This document shows positions 17,914-26,858 of a stretch of DNA of 64,000 nucleotides, in pieces. Where the stretch lies: positions 1,860,001-1,924,000 of the forward strand of contig NZ_CP093310.2 of assembly GCF_022631235.3 (NCBI RefSeq), given 5' to 3'. A program made the translations under genes and the position numbers. A model generated the notes under the pieces. The model had not been told where the DNA came from. It saw only the letters and a list, made by a program, of their open reading frames with translations, and did no database searches. Each line of letters opens with the position of its first letter. Positions within the stretch are counted from its first letter, which is position 1. Origin of the DNA: Psychrobacter raelei. GTDB lineage: Bacteria > Pseudomonadota > Gammaproteobacteria > Pseudomonadales > Moraxellaceae.

Positions 17914-17950
17914 AAAAAGAGTTTGAGGTTTATCGCCTTGAACTCTTTTT
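17914..17950 (+). terminator. Terminator after the DUF305 gene
   Basis: A 15-bp stem with two wobble pairs (AAAAAGAGTTTGAGG/CCTTGAACTCTTTTT) ends in a T run. The rest of 17951-18357 is A/T-rich and I see no other gene in it. Confidence 0.8.
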
Positions 17951-18357
17951 GTGTTTTTTACTTTATTTTTTAATTAAATTTCTATCAAATTAATCTAAAA
18001 TCAATATCTTATAATATTAAACCCTCTATTTAACAAAAACTAAACCCTACTTTTATCATTCCTAAGTCTTATCAACCACATCGCCGCTTTAAAACCATAT
18101 ATAAAAATATCACATTCATTTTTTCTTAATAAACTATTGATTAAAAAGTGATTGTTTGACTCATAAAAAAGTTTGTTTATACAAATTCGTTCACGCCTGC
18201 CCCCTTGTATTCTTATAACTTATTGTTAAGATACCTCTCAAAATTTGTTGCCTATCAAACTATCAAAGCAACTGTCTTTTCATCAGCAACCTACTTAATA
18301 AAGGTTATGCGCCAGCTGCTTAAAGGCGGCAGGTGCTCAAATAGGGATATCAATATT

Positions 18358-19449
18358 ATGAGTAGTTCAGTAATCAGGGCCATTAGCTACGCAGGGGTTT
18401 ACGTCGGGGCAGTCATTGGCGCAGGCTATGCCAGTGGTCAAGAAGTGATGCAGTTTTTTGCCGGTTATGGCTTAGTGGGTATCATTGGTGCCATTATTAC
18501 CACGTTGTTATTTATTTGGTACGGCTCAGTGTTTATGGAGCTGGGTAACCGATTGCAGACCTGCAGTCATCGTGATGTATTGAACTACTTATGTGGTAAT
18601 AAGCTTGGCTTTTTAGGGGACTATGTCCTGCTGTTTTTTATGTTCGGCTGCGTCAGCATTATGTTCTCAGGCGGCGGGGCGGCCATTCATGAGTACTGGG
18701 GATTGTCTGTGACGACCGGTAAGCTGATTATCGCAGCCATGACTTTAGCTACCGTAATATTCGGCTTCTCCTCTTCGGTGCGCGCACTCGGTATCGTCTC
18801 GCCCATTATTATCTTTAGCGTGATAGCGATCTCAATCATGACCCTAAGCACTCACTATGACCAACTGGGTACGGTTGATGAGAGCCTAAAAAGCCTGACC
18901 CCTACTTTGGCAACCCCAGTCTGGTGGACCTCGGCCATCGTCTATGTGTCCTATAACGTCAGCTTGGCCACATCTACTTTAACGGCGATGGGCGGTAAAG
19001 AATCCAATCTAAAAACCCTACGCAGCGCTGGTATATTAGGCGGGTTTTCACTAGGGCTATGTTTGTTATTCATCACCGTCGCCTTGCTGTCAGACTTGAG
19101 CAATGTGATTGAATATCAGATTCCTTTTTTACAAATTGCCACCAATATCAGCCCTCTAATTGGTATCTTGTTTAGTGTGGTTTTGGTCATTGCTATCTTT
19201 ACCACAGCGGTTACCAACTTATACGGCTGCGTAATCCGTTTTTATGACTCTCATAAAAACCCCACTCAGTTTCGCACCTTGACCGTAAGTTTAGTGGCTC
19301 TGTCGCTACTGGCTTCCCTATTCCCTTTTAGCACTTTAATTAACGTGCTATATCCAGCCTTAGGCTTACTGGGCATGGTGATTATGGTATGTGCGCTATA
19401 CAAAACCTTCACCGGTCAAGTCTTCTTAAAAGATGATGCCAAGCTATAA
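18358..19449 (+). CDS. YkvI-family integral membrane protein
   Basis: The 363-residue protein has about ten membrane segments and begins ISYAGVYVGAVIGAGYASGQEVMQFFA, the glycine-rich first helix of the YkvI family, which is related to amino-acid/APC-type transporters. The substrate is unknown. I place the start at ATG 18358, with AGGGA nine bases upstream. The frame is open further back to a TTG at 18205, but that extension is not membrane-like and does not fit the family. It ends at a strong terminator shared with a convergent receptor gene. Confidence 0.82.
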   Translation: MSSSVIRAISYAGVYVGAVIGAGYASGQEVMQFFAGYGLVGIIGAIITTLLFIWYGSVFMELGNRLQTCSHRDVLNYLCGNKLGFLGDYVLLFFMFGCVSIMFSGGGAAIHEYWGLSVTTGKLIIAAMTLATVIFGFSSSVRALGIVSPIIIFSVIAISIMTLSTHYDQLGTVDESLKSLTPTLATPVWWTSAIVYVSYNVSLATSTLTAMGGKESNLKTLRSAGILGGFSLGLCLLFITVALLSDLSNVIEYQIPFLQIATNISPLIGILFSVVLVIAIFTTAVTNLYGCVIRFYDSHKNPTQFRTLTVSLVALSLLASLFPFSTLINVLYPALGLLGMVIMVCALYKTFTGQVFLKDDAKL

Positions 19450-19481
19450 TAAGTGATTAAAAACAGCCAGCGCTAAACAAT

Positions 19482-19514
19482 AAAAATCCCGCCATCTAAG
19501 ATGGCGGGATTTTT
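19482..19514. terminator. Bidirectional terminator
   Basis: AAAAATCCCGCCAT and ATGGCGGGATTTTT form a long GC-rich hairpin between the convergent YkvI and TonB-receptor genes. Confidence 0.9.
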
Positions 19515-19570
19515 ATTGTTAGCTAAGGTACTAATCTATTGGTACTAATCTAAAAGTACTAGTCTATTGG

Positions 19571-21604
19571 TTAGAACTGGTAGGTTAAAGAGGCCTTGAT
19601 ATTACGACCTGGCTCAAAGTCAGTTGCTGCATCGCTGTCACTTAAGCGTGAAGAGTGATTGGCATAGGTCTCATCAAAGATATTATAGACACCAAGCGTG
19701 GCTTTTATATCTTTAAACTGACGAGGTGCATAACTCATATAGACATCATGGACATCGTAGCTTGGCTTAGTAATGCCGTTATTATCCGTAATTGAAGCCA
19801 CATAGGTGCTGCGCCAGCCTAGACCCAGCTCGTTAGTGGGATCATAATTTAAGTTAACCATGTAACGGTCACCTGAGTCTGCAGTGCCGCCACTGACAGA
19901 AGGAATGCTATTACCTGTTTTATCACCTTCACTACGCGCGCGAGAGTAGCTTAACTCCATACCAAAATTATTAGTGGTGTAGTTAGCTGCTAACTCTACC
20001 CCTTTGATTTCATAGTCTTCATCAGAGTTCACAGAACCCTGACAATTGCCGCCTGGTCTACCTGTGTTACAGTCTAGACCCTCACGTCCACCACCTGTAC
20101 GTACGAACTGTAGATAGTTTTCGATATTGGTCTTAAAGTACTTGGCACTTAATTGCAGCGCATCATTGTCTAAAGTTAGACCGCGTAATACGGTGCTAAT
20201 ACCCACCTCTGAGTTATCCCCTTCTTCTGGCTTAAGACCTCTATTTACAAAGGTATTTGCGCCATCTGAGTTAAAGATAGTCTGGCTTAAGTCTGGGCCA
20301 TTAAACAGTTGAGTATAGCTTGCAAATACTTGTGTGTTTGGAGCGATTTCATAGCTGGCTGCTAGAGCACCTACTACATTATTATAGGTTTTGCCATCTG
20401 ATACAAATTTGGGTGACTCATAACGATCATAACGAACACCAGGCGTTAAGGTAAGTTTGTCCAAGTGCCATTGATCTTCTAAATATACGGAAGTATTTTT
20501 GGCCTCATCATTGCTTGCCTTAGCAAAGTCACGGCTCATTGCTGATTCTTTTTTGTAATGCTCCACACCAGCGATTAGCTTATGATTGCCAACACGGCTC
20601 TCAATCATACTAATATTTTCAACTTTAGCGCCTGTCGTTTTTACTTCCGCATCGAACTCATAACCGGCTTTGCCATCTGAATCACGTAAAATCTGGGTCT
20701 TGGTTTGATAGGCATTGGCAGAAACGTCAATAAGTGGGTTGGCAGGATTAAAGCCATAATCTACATTGTAAGTGTCGCGCTTAACTTGCTGTGGAATAGG
20801 ATCTTCAGGTCTTGAAGGAAAATCTGGGCGAAATGGAAAAATACCTTTCTTCTCAGTACGACTAAAGCTTGCACCAATACGATGATCATCAGCGATAGTA
20901 GCGCCCGCTTTTAATAAAATATTTTCGCCTTTACTGTCCTCAAATAGCTCACGGCCGTCGCCATCTTCACCAGATTCCACGTCTCGCTTACCATAGTAAG
21001 CCAACAAATCCACATTTTCAGCTGGAGCAGCAAAGACAGTCGCTGAAGTTAATACCTCATCGTTATTGCTGGCATAACCTGCATGCAGCTTGGCACCGAT
21101 TTTTTGGCCTGGTTTTAGTAAGTCAGCAGCATCTACTGTTTTAAAGGCTACTGCACCGCCTAAGGCATCATTACCTAAGGTTACTGAGTTATTACCCACA
21201 GCCACTTCGGTTTGCTTTAACAGGTCTGGGTCAATGGTCACATCACCCATGTGGTAAAACAAAGCACCTTCTTGACGCGCCCCATCAATGGATACTTTTA
21301 GATTGGTATCATCCAAGCTACGCACACGAATACGTTGGTTAACAGATGAGGTACCACCGACGCTCACACCAGGCACAACTTCTAAAAAGTCACTTAAATG
21401 GGAAGCTTGCTGAGCAGGTGTGTACTCTTCAGTATATAACGAATCATTCTGAGCTCTATCACGGGCTGAGCTGTTGGCTGTTACTGTGATAGTTTGAGCC
21501 GTCATACGTGGCGTGTCAGTCTGAGCGCTAGCTACTTGAGCAACAAGCGCTGAAGCAACTGCTAAACATAACGGAGATAAACGATTAGAAGATGAGGTAC
21601 GCAT
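19571..21604 (-). CDS. TonB-dependent receptor of the hemoglobin/transferrin/heme type
   Basis: The 677-residue precursor has a signal peptide (cleavage near AQVASAQ, residue about 28), a TonB-box-like TITVTANSSARD, a plug with RIRVRSLDDTNLKVSIDGAR and VTLGNDALGGAVAFKTVD, and a barrel ending ASLTYQF. The plug motif GNDALGGAVAFKT and the GIFPFRPDFPSR region are those of the TonB hemoglobin/transferrin/lactoferrin receptor group, so heme or hemoprotein iron is the likely cargo. Two cysteines in a loop near residues 510-520 (LDCNTGRPGGNCQ) could form a surface disulfide. A Fur-like box lies about 80 bases upstream. It stands alone. Confidence 0.88.
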   Translation of the reverse strand: MRTSSSNRLSPLCLAVASALVAQVASAQTDTPRMTAQTITVTANSSARDRAQNDSLYTEEYTPAQQASHLSDFLEVVPGVSVGGTSSVNQRIRVRSLDDTNLKVSIDGARQEGALFYHMGDVTIDPDLLKQTEVAVGNNSVTLGNDALGGAVAFKTVDAADLLKPGQKIGAKLHAGYASNNDEVLTSATVFAAPAENVDLLAYYGKRDVESGEDGDGRELFEDSKGENILLKAGATIADDHRIGASFSRTEKKGIFPFRPDFPSRPEDPIPQQVKRDTYNVDYGFNPANPLIDVSANAYQTKTQILRDSDGKAGYEFDAEVKTTGAKVENISMIESRVGNHKLIAGVEHYKKESAMSRDFAKASNDEAKNTSVYLEDQWHLDKLTLTPGVRYDRYESPKFVSDGKTYNNVVGALAASYEIAPNTQVFASYTQLFNGPDLSQTIFNSDGANTFVNRGLKPEEGDNSEVGISTVLRGLTLDNDALQLSAKYFKTNIENYLQFVRTGGGREGLDCNTGRPGGNCQGSVNSDEDYEIKGVELAANYTTNNFGMELSYSRARSEGDKTGNSIPSVSGGTADSGDRYMVNLNYDPTNELGLGWRSTYVASITDNNGITKPSYDVHDVYMSYAPRQFKDIKATLGVYNIFDETYANHSSRLSDSDAATDFEPGRNIKASLTYQF

Positions 21605-21683
21605 AAGAACTCGCTATAGACAAAATAGGTTAAGAATAAAAAGAGCTAACAGTGAGCATTGTTAAGTTATCAGTATTAATAAT

Positions 21684-21706
21684 ACTAATAATAACTATTA
21701 TCATTT
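21684..21706. promoter_or_regulatory. Fur-box-like site upstream of the hemoglobin-type receptor
   Basis: CTAATAATAACTATTATCATT contains ATAAT-AACT-ATTAT and matches the A/T-rich Fur pattern, about 80 bases before the receptor ATG on the minus strand. Confidence 0.6.
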
Positions 21707-21920
21707 ATGTATTGCGGTTGCAGATACTACTCAATTACGACTTTTAATTCAATAGAAAAATTGGCTTAATAATTTTTTACTAGGTTTTAACCCCTCAAAC
21801 ACACTCAGGTAATATTGGTTAACGCCTAACATTATTAATGCCACTCTGGTCATGACAGTGGCATTTATCAGATAAAGAGGAGACTGAAATCTAAAAATTT
21901 TGGGTGAAAATAGAATTTTC

Positions 21921-21952
21921 TTATAACATTCATTTTAAATGAATGTTATAAT
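21921..21952 (+). promoter_or_regulatory. norB promoter covered by an NsrR-like palindrome
   Basis: Positions 21921-21951 form a perfect inverted repeat with 15-bp arms around one central base (core ACATTCATTTTAAATGAATG). It matches the NsrR pattern of ATGCATTT half-sites separated by one base. A plausible promoter lies within it: ATAACA at 21923-21928, 18 bases, TATAAT at 21947-21952. A repressor bound here would block polymerase until nitric oxide inactivates it. Confidence 0.7.
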
Positions 21953-22020
21953 TTGAAAAATTGTTACGCAAAGGTATCCATTTAGATTTTGTTATTTAAT
22001 TAGTCACCGTTATCCGCATG

Positions 22021-22063
22021 TTTTTATGGGGTCAACACAGATCCGTTGCTCTACCCATAAAAA
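22021..22063 (+). other. Hairpin in the norB leader
   Basis: TTTTTATGGG (22021-22030) and CCCATAAAAA (22054-22063) are perfectly complementary across a 23-base loop. In a transcript starting near 21960 this hairpin would lie about 50 bases before the start codon. Its right arm overlaps the second palindrome. Confidence 0.5.
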
Positions 22064-22084
22064 TTCATTTTAAATGAATCTTAT
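22058..22084. promoter_or_regulatory. Second NsrR-like operator upstream of norB
   Basis: ATTCATTT-T-AAATGAAT (22063-22079) has perfect 8-bp arms, extended on both sides to 22058-22084 with one mismatch. It repeats the core of the first site, centred 135 bases downstream of it and about 43 bases before the ATG. Confidence 0.6.
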
Positions 22085-22113
22085 ATTTATCTAGGTATAT
22101 TCAGGAGTAAGAG

Positions 22114-24393
22114 ATGGGCGAATATAAAAAGTATTGGTGGGGTTTAATCGCCATTCTTATTGTCACTTTTTCATTCTTAGGCTGGGGCGGTGTAGAGATT
22201 TATCGCACTGCACCCCCCATTCCAGAAAGATTTGTGGACAATCAAGGTCAGACGATAGTAACCAAAGACGATATCATGGCCGGTCAATCTGCTTGGCAGC
22301 GTACGGGTGGCCAGCAGTTGGGCTCAGTATTAGGCCATGGGGCTTATCAGGCACCAGACTGGACCGCAGACTGGCTGCATAGAGAGTTGGTAGCTTGGCG
22401 CAATATTAAGTCTAATGAGCTATACGCAGTAGACTATGATGCGGCCACAGAAGATCAAAAAGCCATATTAGATGCTCAGGTCAAAAAAGAATATCGCAGC
22501 AGTGCGGTAGATGAGCACAATACAGTGGTGCTTTCTAAGACCCGTATTGAGGCCATCAATCATATTGCACCGTATTATATGAGCGTCTATGGTGATGATC
22601 CAGAGTTTCAAAAAACACGTGAAAACTTTGCTATGAAAAACAACACCATCACCAGTGTTGAAGCGCGAGAAAAGTTAACCAATTTCTTCTTTTGGACCGC
22701 TTGGGTCGCCTCCGCTGAGCGCCCTGGCACTACCGCCACTTATACCAATAACTGGCCACATGAGCCTATTATTGGCAACAAACCCACCACAGAGAACCTA
22801 ATGTGGTCAGTTGCCAGTGTGGTGTTCTTGATTGCTGGCGTGGGTTTACTGATTTGGGGCTGGGCCTTCTTACGTAAAGAGGACCATATTGAGCCTAAGC
22901 TGGTTACTCCAGAGTCAGACCCTCTTACCAAAATTCAACTCACCCCTTCTCAAAAAGCCTTGGCAAAATATGGCTTCTTGGTAGTGGCTTTGTTTATTTT
23001 CCAAGTATTTATCGGTGGCTTCGTCGCTCATTATACGGTCGAGGGTCAAAACTTCTATGGCATCCCTGTAGCTGACTACTTCCCCTACTCTTTAGTGCGT
23101 ACTTGGCATATTCAATCCGCCCTATTTTGGATAGCCACAGCCTTCTTAATGGCCGGTTTATTCTTAACCCCAATCATTAATGGCGGTAAAGATCCTAAGT
23201 TCCAAAAGCTAGGCGTTGATGTACTGTGGGTGGCATTAATCATTGTTTGTGTGGGCTCTTTTATCAGTCAATACTTCTCCATCGCTGAAATCATGCCCGC
23301 CAAATATAACTTCTGGTTTGGCCATCAAGGCTATGAATTTATTGACTTGGGTCGTTTTTGGCAGATTCTAAAATGGGTGGGCATCTTAATCTGGTTGGTG
23401 CTTATGTCTCGCGGCATCTTGCCTGCCTTTAAGAACAAGGGCGATAACAACCTTTTGGCCATCTTCTTCGCCTCCGTGGTGTGTGTGGGTCTATTCTACG
23501 GCTCAGGCTTATCTTACGGCGAGCACACTCACTTGACCATCATGGAATACTGGCGCTGGTGGGTAGTTCACTTATGGGTTGAAGGCTTCTTTGAGGTATT
23601 CGCCACAGTATCATTGGCCTTTATTTTTTACAATTTAGGCTTAGTGAACAAAAAAATTGCTACAGCATCCTCTATCGCTTCTGCAGCATTATTCTTACTA
23701 GGCGGTGTACCTGGGACCTTCCATCATTTATATTTTTCAGGTACCACAACCCCAATTATGGCCATTGGTGCCTCATTTAGTGCGCTAGAAGTGGTTCCTT
23801 TAATCGTGCTGGGTTATGAAGGCTATGAACACTGGTCTATGCAGCATAAGTCGCCTTGGATGCATAAGCTAAAATGGCCGATTATGTGCTTTGTGGCAGT
23901 GGCCTTTTGGAACATGCTTGGCGCAGGTGTCTTTGGATTTATGATTAACCCGCCGGTGTCTTTATTCTATTTGCAAGGCTTGAACACCACAGCAGTTCAC
24001 TCACATGCAGCATTATTTGGGGTATATGGCTTCTTAGCACTCGGTTTTGTATTACTAGTCATGCGCTATATTCGCCCAGATTATGTCTTTAGTGATACGC
24101 TGATGAAAACAGGGTTTTGGCTGCTAAACTTGGGGTTGGTATTGATGATTGCCACAAGCTTACTGCCCATTGGTATTTTCCAGGCACATGCTTCAATCAC
24201 CGAAGGTCTATGGTATGCGCGTAGCGAAGGCTTCTTACAACAAGATTTCCTAGTGACGCTAAGATGGATCCGCACCTTTGGTGACGTCATCTTTATTACT
24301 GGTGCTGTCTGTGTGGCATTGCAGGTGGTTAAGCTAACCTTTGCCAAACCTTCACATACCAACTATCAGCCTAATAGTCCTGTGAATAAGTAA
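22114..24393 (+). CDS. norB: Quinol-dependent nitric oxide reductase (qNOR)
   Basis: The 759-residue single-subunit enzyme reduces NO to N2O with quinol electrons. It has an N-terminal extension with a periplasmic domain (GQSAWQRTGGQQLGSVLGHG, residues about 55-75), which is typical of qNOR rather than cytochrome-c-dependent NorB. The 12-helix heme-copper oxidase core has candidate metal ligands at His332 (RTWHIQ), His486 with Glu490 (HLWVEGFFE), His537-His538 (FHHLYFSG) and His629/His631 (VHSHAALFG). GGAG at 22102-22105 precedes the ATG. It is monocistronic, with NsrR-like operators upstream and a perfect hairpin downstream. Role: NO detoxification or a denitrification step. Confidence 0.96.
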   Translation: MGEYKKYWWGLIAILIVTFSFLGWGGVEIYRTAPPIPERFVDNQGQTIVTKDDIMAGQSAWQRTGGQQLGSVLGHGAYQAPDWTADWLHRELVAWRNIKSNELYAVDYDAATEDQKAILDAQVKKEYRSSAVDEHNTVVLSKTRIEAINHIAPYYMSVYGDDPEFQKTRENFAMKNNTITSVEAREKLTNFFFWTAWVASAERPGTTATYTNNWPHEPIIGNKPTTENLMWSVASVVFLIAGVGLLIWGWAFLRKEDHIEPKLVTPESDPLTKIQLTPSQKALAKYGFLVVALFIFQVFIGGFVAHYTVEGQNFYGIPVADYFPYSLVRTWHIQSALFWIATAFLMAGLFLTPIINGGKDPKFQKLGVDVLWVALIIVCVGSFISQYFSIAEIMPAKYNFWFGHQGYEFIDLGRFWQILKWVGILIWLVLMSRGILPAFKNKGDNNLLAIFFASVVCVGLFYGSGLSYGEHTHLTIMEYWRWWVVHLWVEGFFEVFATVSLAFIFYNLGLVNKKIATASSIASAALFLLGGVPGTFHHLYFSGTTTPIMAIGASFSALEVVPLIVLGYEGYEHWSMQHKSPWMHKLKWPIMCFVAVAFWNMLGAGVFGFMINPPVSLFYLQGLNTTAVHSHAALFGVYGFLALGFVLLVMRYIRPDYVFSDTLMKTGFWLLNLGLVLMIATSLLPIGIFQAHASITEGLWYARSEGFLQQDFLVTLRWIRTFGDVIFITGAVCVALQVVKLTFAKPSHTNYQPNSPVNK

Positions 24394-24441
24394 ATACATT
24401 ATCAACACACCCAATCACAAAGCGCACTGTGAATCATGCAC

Positions 24442-24480
24442 TCAGCCCCATAAGTTGAACACAGCTTATGGGGCTGATTT
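24442..24480 (+). terminator. Terminator after norB
   Basis: TCAGCCCCATAAG (24442-24454) pairs perfectly with CTTATGGGGCTGA (24465-24477), followed by TTT and a later T run. Confidence 0.75.
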
Positions 24481-24620
24481 CATAACTGGGCTTTTTTGTG
24501 CCCGATAGCTTAAATAAACAGATTTAATAAACAGCTTTGATAACTCGTTTTATTTGTCTGAATTAATCACTTAAAAACCGTAAATACAGATACAGTCAAT
24601 TAACGACTCTCATGCATACG

Positions 24621-25841
24621 CTAATTGATGCAAGATAATAAATCAGGTCTTAGTTCACTTAAGCTACCCACTCCCAAGATGGCCATCGTCACCTCTAGCT
24701 CTTCCAAAAGCAGCTTATTGACATGTGCCACACCAAGCGCACCTGCCAACGCTAGTCCATAAATATAGCCGCGTCCTATGCCCACTGCATCAGCGCCAAG
24801 AGTTATCAGTTTGGCCATATCACTACCTGAGCTGACCCCGCCATCAGCGATGATAATCATATCATCACCTACGTATTCTCGAAGCTTAGGCAAACAGCTG
24901 GCAACCGGCATAATATCAGCCAGTACCCGCCTACCATGATTGGAGGCAATAATACCGGCACAACCACTGTCTTTGGCCAGCTGCGCGTCTTTGGGATGCA
25001 AGATACCTTTAAGCATCACGGGTACTCGGCAGCGAGCAACCAGCCACATAATATCCTCCCACGTCGGTGCTTGCGCTAATAAATGGGTTAAGCTATTTTC
25101 CGAGACATTCAGCGATGAATGATGATGCGAAAAACTGGGCATATTGACCGCTTGGCAATAATCAGGCAGTTGTGCGCCCAAACGCCGACTGACTGCACGC
25201 ACCCCTGTATGCGGAGCATCGACGGTCAGCACCAACAGCTGCAGGCCGCCCTCGATGAGCTCATCAATCAGTTGTAAGTTGTATTCACGCCGTGCTTGGG
25301 TGAGTGCGCCAGTTGATTGAACAGTTATCTGTTGTGCGGATGGCAATGCCTGCCAATACCACTGCACCACACCGACATTAGCTTGTGGCAATAATTGATT
25401 AAAAGGCGTATTGCCAAAGCTGCTTAATACGACAGGTGTGTTCATTACTTGCGCCGCTTGCATTGTCTCAAGCTCAGCTTGAGGATGATATAAGCCTTGA
25501 TGTGCAACCGGTGACAGCCACAGCGGATGAGTAAGATGCATATCGAGTGGCACAGCGCTATGCGGATTATATAAATGGCAACTGGTATCAATCGGTTTTG
25601 AGTTTAATACTCTAGGCAGCCAATGATAACGATCTAAAGCGTCTTTATTGCTATCACTAGTAAGGTTGTTCTCAAACAGTAACGCCTGCATCTGTACCGG
25701 TAAATGCTGACGTGCAGCATGCTCATAGTCTGCCAAAGTCACCAGTTCATTTGGAATCTGCGACCATAATGGCTGCCAGCGCTGCTGATATGTATGATTA
25801 TGTGGCTGCTGATGCGTACTAGACTGAAAATAAGCGCTCAT
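24621..25841 (-). CDS. FMN-dependent alpha-hydroxyacid oxidase family protein (LldD/lactate-oxidase-like)
   Basis: The 406-residue protein has the TIM-barrel signatures of FMN hydroxyacid dehydrogenases: PLWLSPVAHQGLYHP near residue 95, VLTVDAPHTGVR near 205, the catalytic lysine in PVMLKGIL, the catalytic histidine in ASNHGRR (near 300), and the FMN phosphate-binding ADGGVSSGSD...GADAVGIGRG. The usual SNHGGR/SNHGAR reads SNHGRR here, and the following GR(D/P) reads GRG, so substrate specificity may differ from lactate or glycolate. It starts 40 bases after piuC and probably belongs to the same iron-responsive unit. The true substrate is unknown. Confidence 0.85.
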   Translation of the reverse strand: MSAYFQSSTHQQPHNHTYQQRWQPLWSQIPNELVTLADYEHAARQHLPVQMQALLFENNLTSDSNKDALDRYHWLPRVLNSKPIDTSCHLYNPHSAVPLDMHLTHPLWLSPVAHQGLYHPQAELETMQAAQVMNTPVVLSSFGNTPFNQLLPQANVGVVQWYWQALPSAQQITVQSTGALTQARREYNLQLIDELIEGGLQLLVLTVDAPHTGVRAVSRRLGAQLPDYCQAVNMPSFSHHHSSLNVSENSLTHLLAQAPTWEDIMWLVARCRVPVMLKGILHPKDAQLAKDSGCAGIIASNHGRRVLADIMPVASCLPKLREYVGDDMIIIADGGVSSGSDMAKLITLGADAVGIGRGYIYGLALAGALGVAHVNKLLLEELEVTMAILGVGSLSELRPDLLSCIN

Positions 25842-25881
25842 GACAGATACTGCCTTTGTTGAATTTATAGCCGCTGTTAGA

Positions 25882-26661
25882 TTAGCTTTCTGCCCATAAC
25901 CTTAGCAGATTGTGATAACTTTGATTGAGCTTTTCAATGGCTTGATGGGTTAACTGCTGATCTGTACTATGTTGCTCACTAAGCTGACCACGTTGAGCCT
26001 GAGTACGTTGAGCCTGAGTGCTTTGTGCTTGGTCGCTGGTGGCCAACAGCTTCTGCCTTAACAAAATATGACTCACATCTAAATCATGTAATATCTGGCG
26101 CTGCTCATCGCTGCGCACCAAGCTTTGTACCCAAGTCACCATGGCCAATCGCTGACCTGAAGTCACAGTATTAACCCGGTGTAAGCTGGTCGATGGATAC
26201 AGCACCGCATCTCCAGCACTAAGTTTAATGCTGTGCTCACCATATTCATCACTAATAATCAGCTCACCACCTTCATAATCGGCAGGATTATTCAAAAACA
26301 AAGTTAATGATAAATCCGTACGCATTAGCTGCTTACTATCTGGGTGTATTTGTAGTGCGTTATCAACATGCATCCCGTAGCCTTGCCCCAGCTGATAGGC
26401 ACTAAATAAAGGCGGCATGATAACTTTTGGAAGAGCTGCAGACATAAAGACAGGATGCTGCTGCAACGCCTCAAGACATAAGTTCGCCATGGCTTGATAG
26501 CTTGGATCTTGACGACTTAACTGCCAGTTGTTTTTTTGTTGCTGTGCACTGATACCAGCGGTTAGCTTCCCATCTTGCCACTGCGCATGTTGATGCGTCA
26601 ATATGCTTGTAAGTTGAGACAGCTGGGCCGTATCTAATAGATTTTCAATAATATGTAGCAT
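25882..26661 (-). CDS. piuC: Fe(II)/2-oxoglutarate dioxygenase PiuC (PKHD hydroxylase)
   Basis: The 259-residue protein matches the PiuC/YbiX family: MLHIIENLLD at the N-terminus, the metal-binding HxD in YGMHVDNAL (near residue 95), GGELIISDEYGEH, SAGDAVLYPSTSLHRVN carrying the distal histidine, and the 2-oxoglutarate arginine in TSGQRLAMVTW. ATG at 26661 has GGGGAG six bases upstream; an upstream in-frame GTG at 26694 is not needed. The family norm is about 226 residues. The excess is a Gln/Ala/Thr/Arg-rich insert near residues 205-235 that includes a 15-bp tandem duplication (TQAQR twice). PiuC genes typically accompany catecholate receptors, as here. Confidence 0.9.
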   Translation of the reverse strand: MLHIIENLLDTAQLSQLTSILTHQHAQWQDGKLTAGISAQQQKNNWQLSRQDPSYQAMANLCLEALQQHPVFMSAALPKVIMPPLFSAYQLGQGYGMHVDNALQIHPDSKQLMRTDLSLTLFLNNPADYEGGELIISDEYGEHSIKLSAGDAVLYPSTSLHRVNTVTSGQRLAMVTWVQSLVRSDEQRQILHDLDVSHILLRQKLLATSDQAQSTQAQRTQAQRGQLSEQHSTDQQLTHQAIEKLNQSYHNLLRLWAES

Positions 26662-26722
26662 GGTGGTCTCCCCATTCACAGCGGTGTCAATCACTTATTG
26701 AATATATCACTTACTAAAGACG

Positions 26723-26801
26723 AAAAAGCCACTTTTAAATCTCAGCGTATCACTTGTGCTATTTGCAATCATTGATAATAGCTGGTCATCAAAAGTGGCT
26801 T
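26723..26801 (-). terminator. Terminator-like hairpin between piuA-type receptor and piuC
   Basis: On the minus strand AAGCCACTTTT and AAAAGTGGCTT pair (11 bp) around a loop of about 50 bases, followed by TTTTTCG. It may end most receptor transcripts and leave piuC to read-through. Confidence 0.55.
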
Positions 26802-26858
26802 GCTCTTTATAGGTTTAAGCTTGCGATTTACACAAGCTCGCTTAAAGGTTCTAGCGTC

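Noticed and set aside
18205..18357. Upstream extension of the YkvI gene
   Set aside because: It starts at TTG without a ribosome site and is not membrane-like; ATG 18358 begins the conserved first helix.
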